DNA from: Sphingomonas sp. KR3-1
Lineage (GTDB): Bacteria > Pseudomonadota > Alphaproteobacteria > Sphingomonadales > Sphingomonadaceae
Length of the DNA: 64,000 nt
Assembly (NCBI RefSeq): GCF_040049295.1
Contig: NZ_JBDZDQ010000002.1
Span: 124,001 to 188,000 of the forward strand
Direction: 5' to 3'
Shown in pieces: positions 62,669-64,000 of this stretch. Made by a program: the position numbers and the translations under genes. The first letter of the stretch is position 1; each line of letters starts with the position of its first letter. The notes beneath the pieces are model-generated. The model was not told the origin of the DNA. It ran no database searches and saw only the letters and a list, made by a program, of their open reading frames with translations.

Positions 62669-64000
62669 TCACGGCCGGCTGCGGCCCGCCTTCTCGATCT
62701 TGTCCAGCCATGCCGCCATCTGCGCCGTCCGCGCCGGTTGCTTCTGGGCCAGGTCGACCTTCTCCGCCGGATCGAGCGCGACATTGTAGAGCTGGTGGAC
62801 GGGCTGGGTGCCGATCGCGTTGCCGTGGAATTCGTGCGGCTCCACGCTGGCGCGGATCAGCTTCCAGTCGCCCGCGCGGATCGCCAGGATGCGCGCGCCG
62901 CTGCTTGCCACCTTGGTGCCGGTGGTGACCATCAGCTTGGTATCCTCGATCACATAGTCGCGGCCGTGGCTGGCGGTGCCCATCAGCGGCGCGAGCATAT
63001 CGAAGCTGTCCACCGCGGCGTCGTCCGGGAAGCTGCCGCCGACCAGCCTAGCCATCGAGGCGAGGAAATCGACATGGTCGACGATCGCGGTGGAGACCTG
63101 GCCCGCCTGGACATGGCCCGGCCAGCAGGTGATCAGCGGCACGCGGGTGCCGCCCTCGTAGATGCTGTACTTGCCGCTGCTGAACGGCCCCGCCGGGCGG
63201 TGCTTGCCGGCCAGCTCGACCGCCTTGTCCTGATAACCGTCGAACAGGATCGGGCCATTGTCGCTGCTGAAGATCACCAGCGTGTCATTGGCCTTGCCGA
63301 GCGCCTCGAGCTTGCGCATCAGCTCGCCCACCGTCCAGTCGAGCTGCAGGATCGCATCGCCGCGCGGGCCCATGCCAGACTTGCCGACGAAGCGCGCATT
63401 GGGCGCGCGGGGCACGTGGGGCTCGTTGACCGCATAGTAGAGGAAGAAGGGCTTGTCCTTCTGGCCGGCGATGAAGTCGACTGCCTTGCCGAGCAGCACA
63501 TCGCTCAGCTCCTCGTCCTTCCAGCGCGCCTTCTTGCCGCCGGTCATGTAGCCGATGCGGCTGATGCCGTTGACGATCGTGTTGGAATGCTCGGGATCGG
63601 CGCCGAACTTGAGCATCTCGGGATGATCGAAGCCGGTCGGCTCGTCGCCGATCTTGTCGTGATAGTCGACGCGGATCGGGTCGGCGGGATCGAGGTTCAC
63701 CACGCGCCGGTTCTCGATCAGCACCGTCGGCACGCGGTCGAGCGTCGCGGGCATGAAGAAGCCATAGTCGAAGCCGATGTCGAGCGGGCCGGGGGCGATG
63801 TCCTGGTTCCAGTCGACCTTGCCGTCGCCGAGGCCCAGGTGCCACTTGCCGACCAGGCCGGTGGCGTAGCCGGCGTTGCGCAGCATCGTCGGCAGCGTGA
63901 ACTTACCCGGGCGGATCAGCGCGGGCGCGTCGCCCGGCAGGATCTGCACGCCCGAGGCGCGCCAGGCATAGTCGCCAGTGAGCAGCGCGTAGCGCGACGG
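62669..64000 (-). CDS. type I sulfatase, C-terminal part (runs off right edge)
   Basis: 444 codons are in the window. The frame enters at the edge with PSRYALLTG, which is the end of a CxPSR formylglycine motif, so the catalytic Cys lies 1-2 codons outside. GYATGLVGKWHLG (with the conserved Lys and His), VIFSSDNGP (metal-binding Asp/Asn) and SIYEGGTRVPLITCWPGHV are standard sulfatase S1 features. The protein ends KIEKAGRSRP. It needs FGE for activity, and the FGE at 41301-42254 is the only one in the window. The layout resembles sulfatases acting on sulfated glycans or choline sulfate; the N-terminus, including any signal peptide, is missing. Confidence 0.92.
   Translation of the reverse strand, partial: PSRYALLTGDYAWRASGVQILPGDAPALIRPGKFTLPTMLRNAGYATGLVGKWHLGLGDGKVDWNQDIAPGPLDIGFDYGFFMPATLDRVPTVLIENRRVVNLDPADPIRVDYHDKIGDEPTGFDHPEMLKFGADPEHSNTIVNGISRIGYMTGGKKARWKDEELSDVLLGKAVDFIAGQKDKPFFLYYAVNEPHVPRAPNARFVGKSGMGPRGDAILQLDWTVGELMRKLEALGKANDTLVIFSSDNGPILFDGYQDKAVELAGKHRPAGPFSSGKYSIYEGGTRVPLITCWPGHVQAGQVSTAIVDHVDFLASMARLVGGSFPDDAAVDSFDMLAPLMGTASHGRDYVIEDTKLMVTTGTKVASSGARILAIRAGDWKLIRASVEPHEFHGNAIGTQPVHQLYNVALDPAEKVDLAQKQPARTAQMAAWLDKIEKAGRSRP

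Overview
The window is a GC-rich (high G+C, short intergenic spaces) stretch of an alphaproteobacterial chromosome, most probably from a Sphingomonas-like member of the Sphingomonadales. The grounds are the Caulobacter/Xanthomonas-type TonB-dependent receptors next to tryptophan-halogenase-like and cupin_8 (JmjC-like) genes, the UrcA, DUF3313 and DUF4136 envelope families, and the density of outer-membrane proteins. No rRNA, tRNA, CRISPR array, insertion sequence or prophage was seen. Family names are assigned by motif recognition from the sequence, not by database search.

1-17.9 kb is a double glycan-utilisation region. Locus A (1-9.75 kb) carries a GH13 amylase (cut by the left edge), a flavin-halogenase-like gene and a TonB receptor on the minus strand, a divergent LacI regulator, an FHS-type sugar permease coupled to a GH30 glycosidase, and a cupin_8 gene. 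Locus B (10-17.9 kb) carries a second halogenase-like gene, a GH3 glucan glucohydrolase and a second TonB receptor, with a LacI regulator upstream. A 14-bp palindrome and a second half-matched copy flank the candidate promoter of locus B. The likely flow is glucan import through the receptors, periplasmic cleavage by GH30/GH3/GH13, and glucose uptake by the FHS permease.

18.1-23.3 kb is a tripartite drug-efflux operon (TolC/NodT, EmrA, EmrB), divergent from a TetR repressor with two matching operators between them. EmrA carries an in-frame amber codon. 23.5-37.7 kb is one 4735-residue autotransporter with six tandem 91-92-residue repeats, closed by a good terminator.

37.8-57.8 kb is an envelope region of many small transcription units: alginate-export-like porin, DUF3313, two SphA/MetA-like channels, a formylglycine-generating enzyme coupled to a heptad-repeat DUF202 protein, a type I arylsulfatase, UrcA, class A acid phosphatase, DUF2092, EF-hand protein, two paralogous Omp85-type surface antigens, a Rap1a/Tai-like protein, a BASS-type transporter, and a NarL-type kinase/regulator pair. 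The most interesting signal in the window is here: a 15-16 bp box (consensus near CGGGKTTNNCCCGAT) lies 53-62 nt upstream of the start codon of at least eight of these genes, in the orientation of the gene each time. It looks like the promoter or operator of an undescribed regulon.

57.9-64 kb holds a TonB receptor with a long Pro/Gly-rich insertion, in an operon with a Gly/Pro-rich EF-hand protein, then a TIM-barrel glycosidase-like gene of unknown specificity and a second type I sulfatase cut by the right edge.
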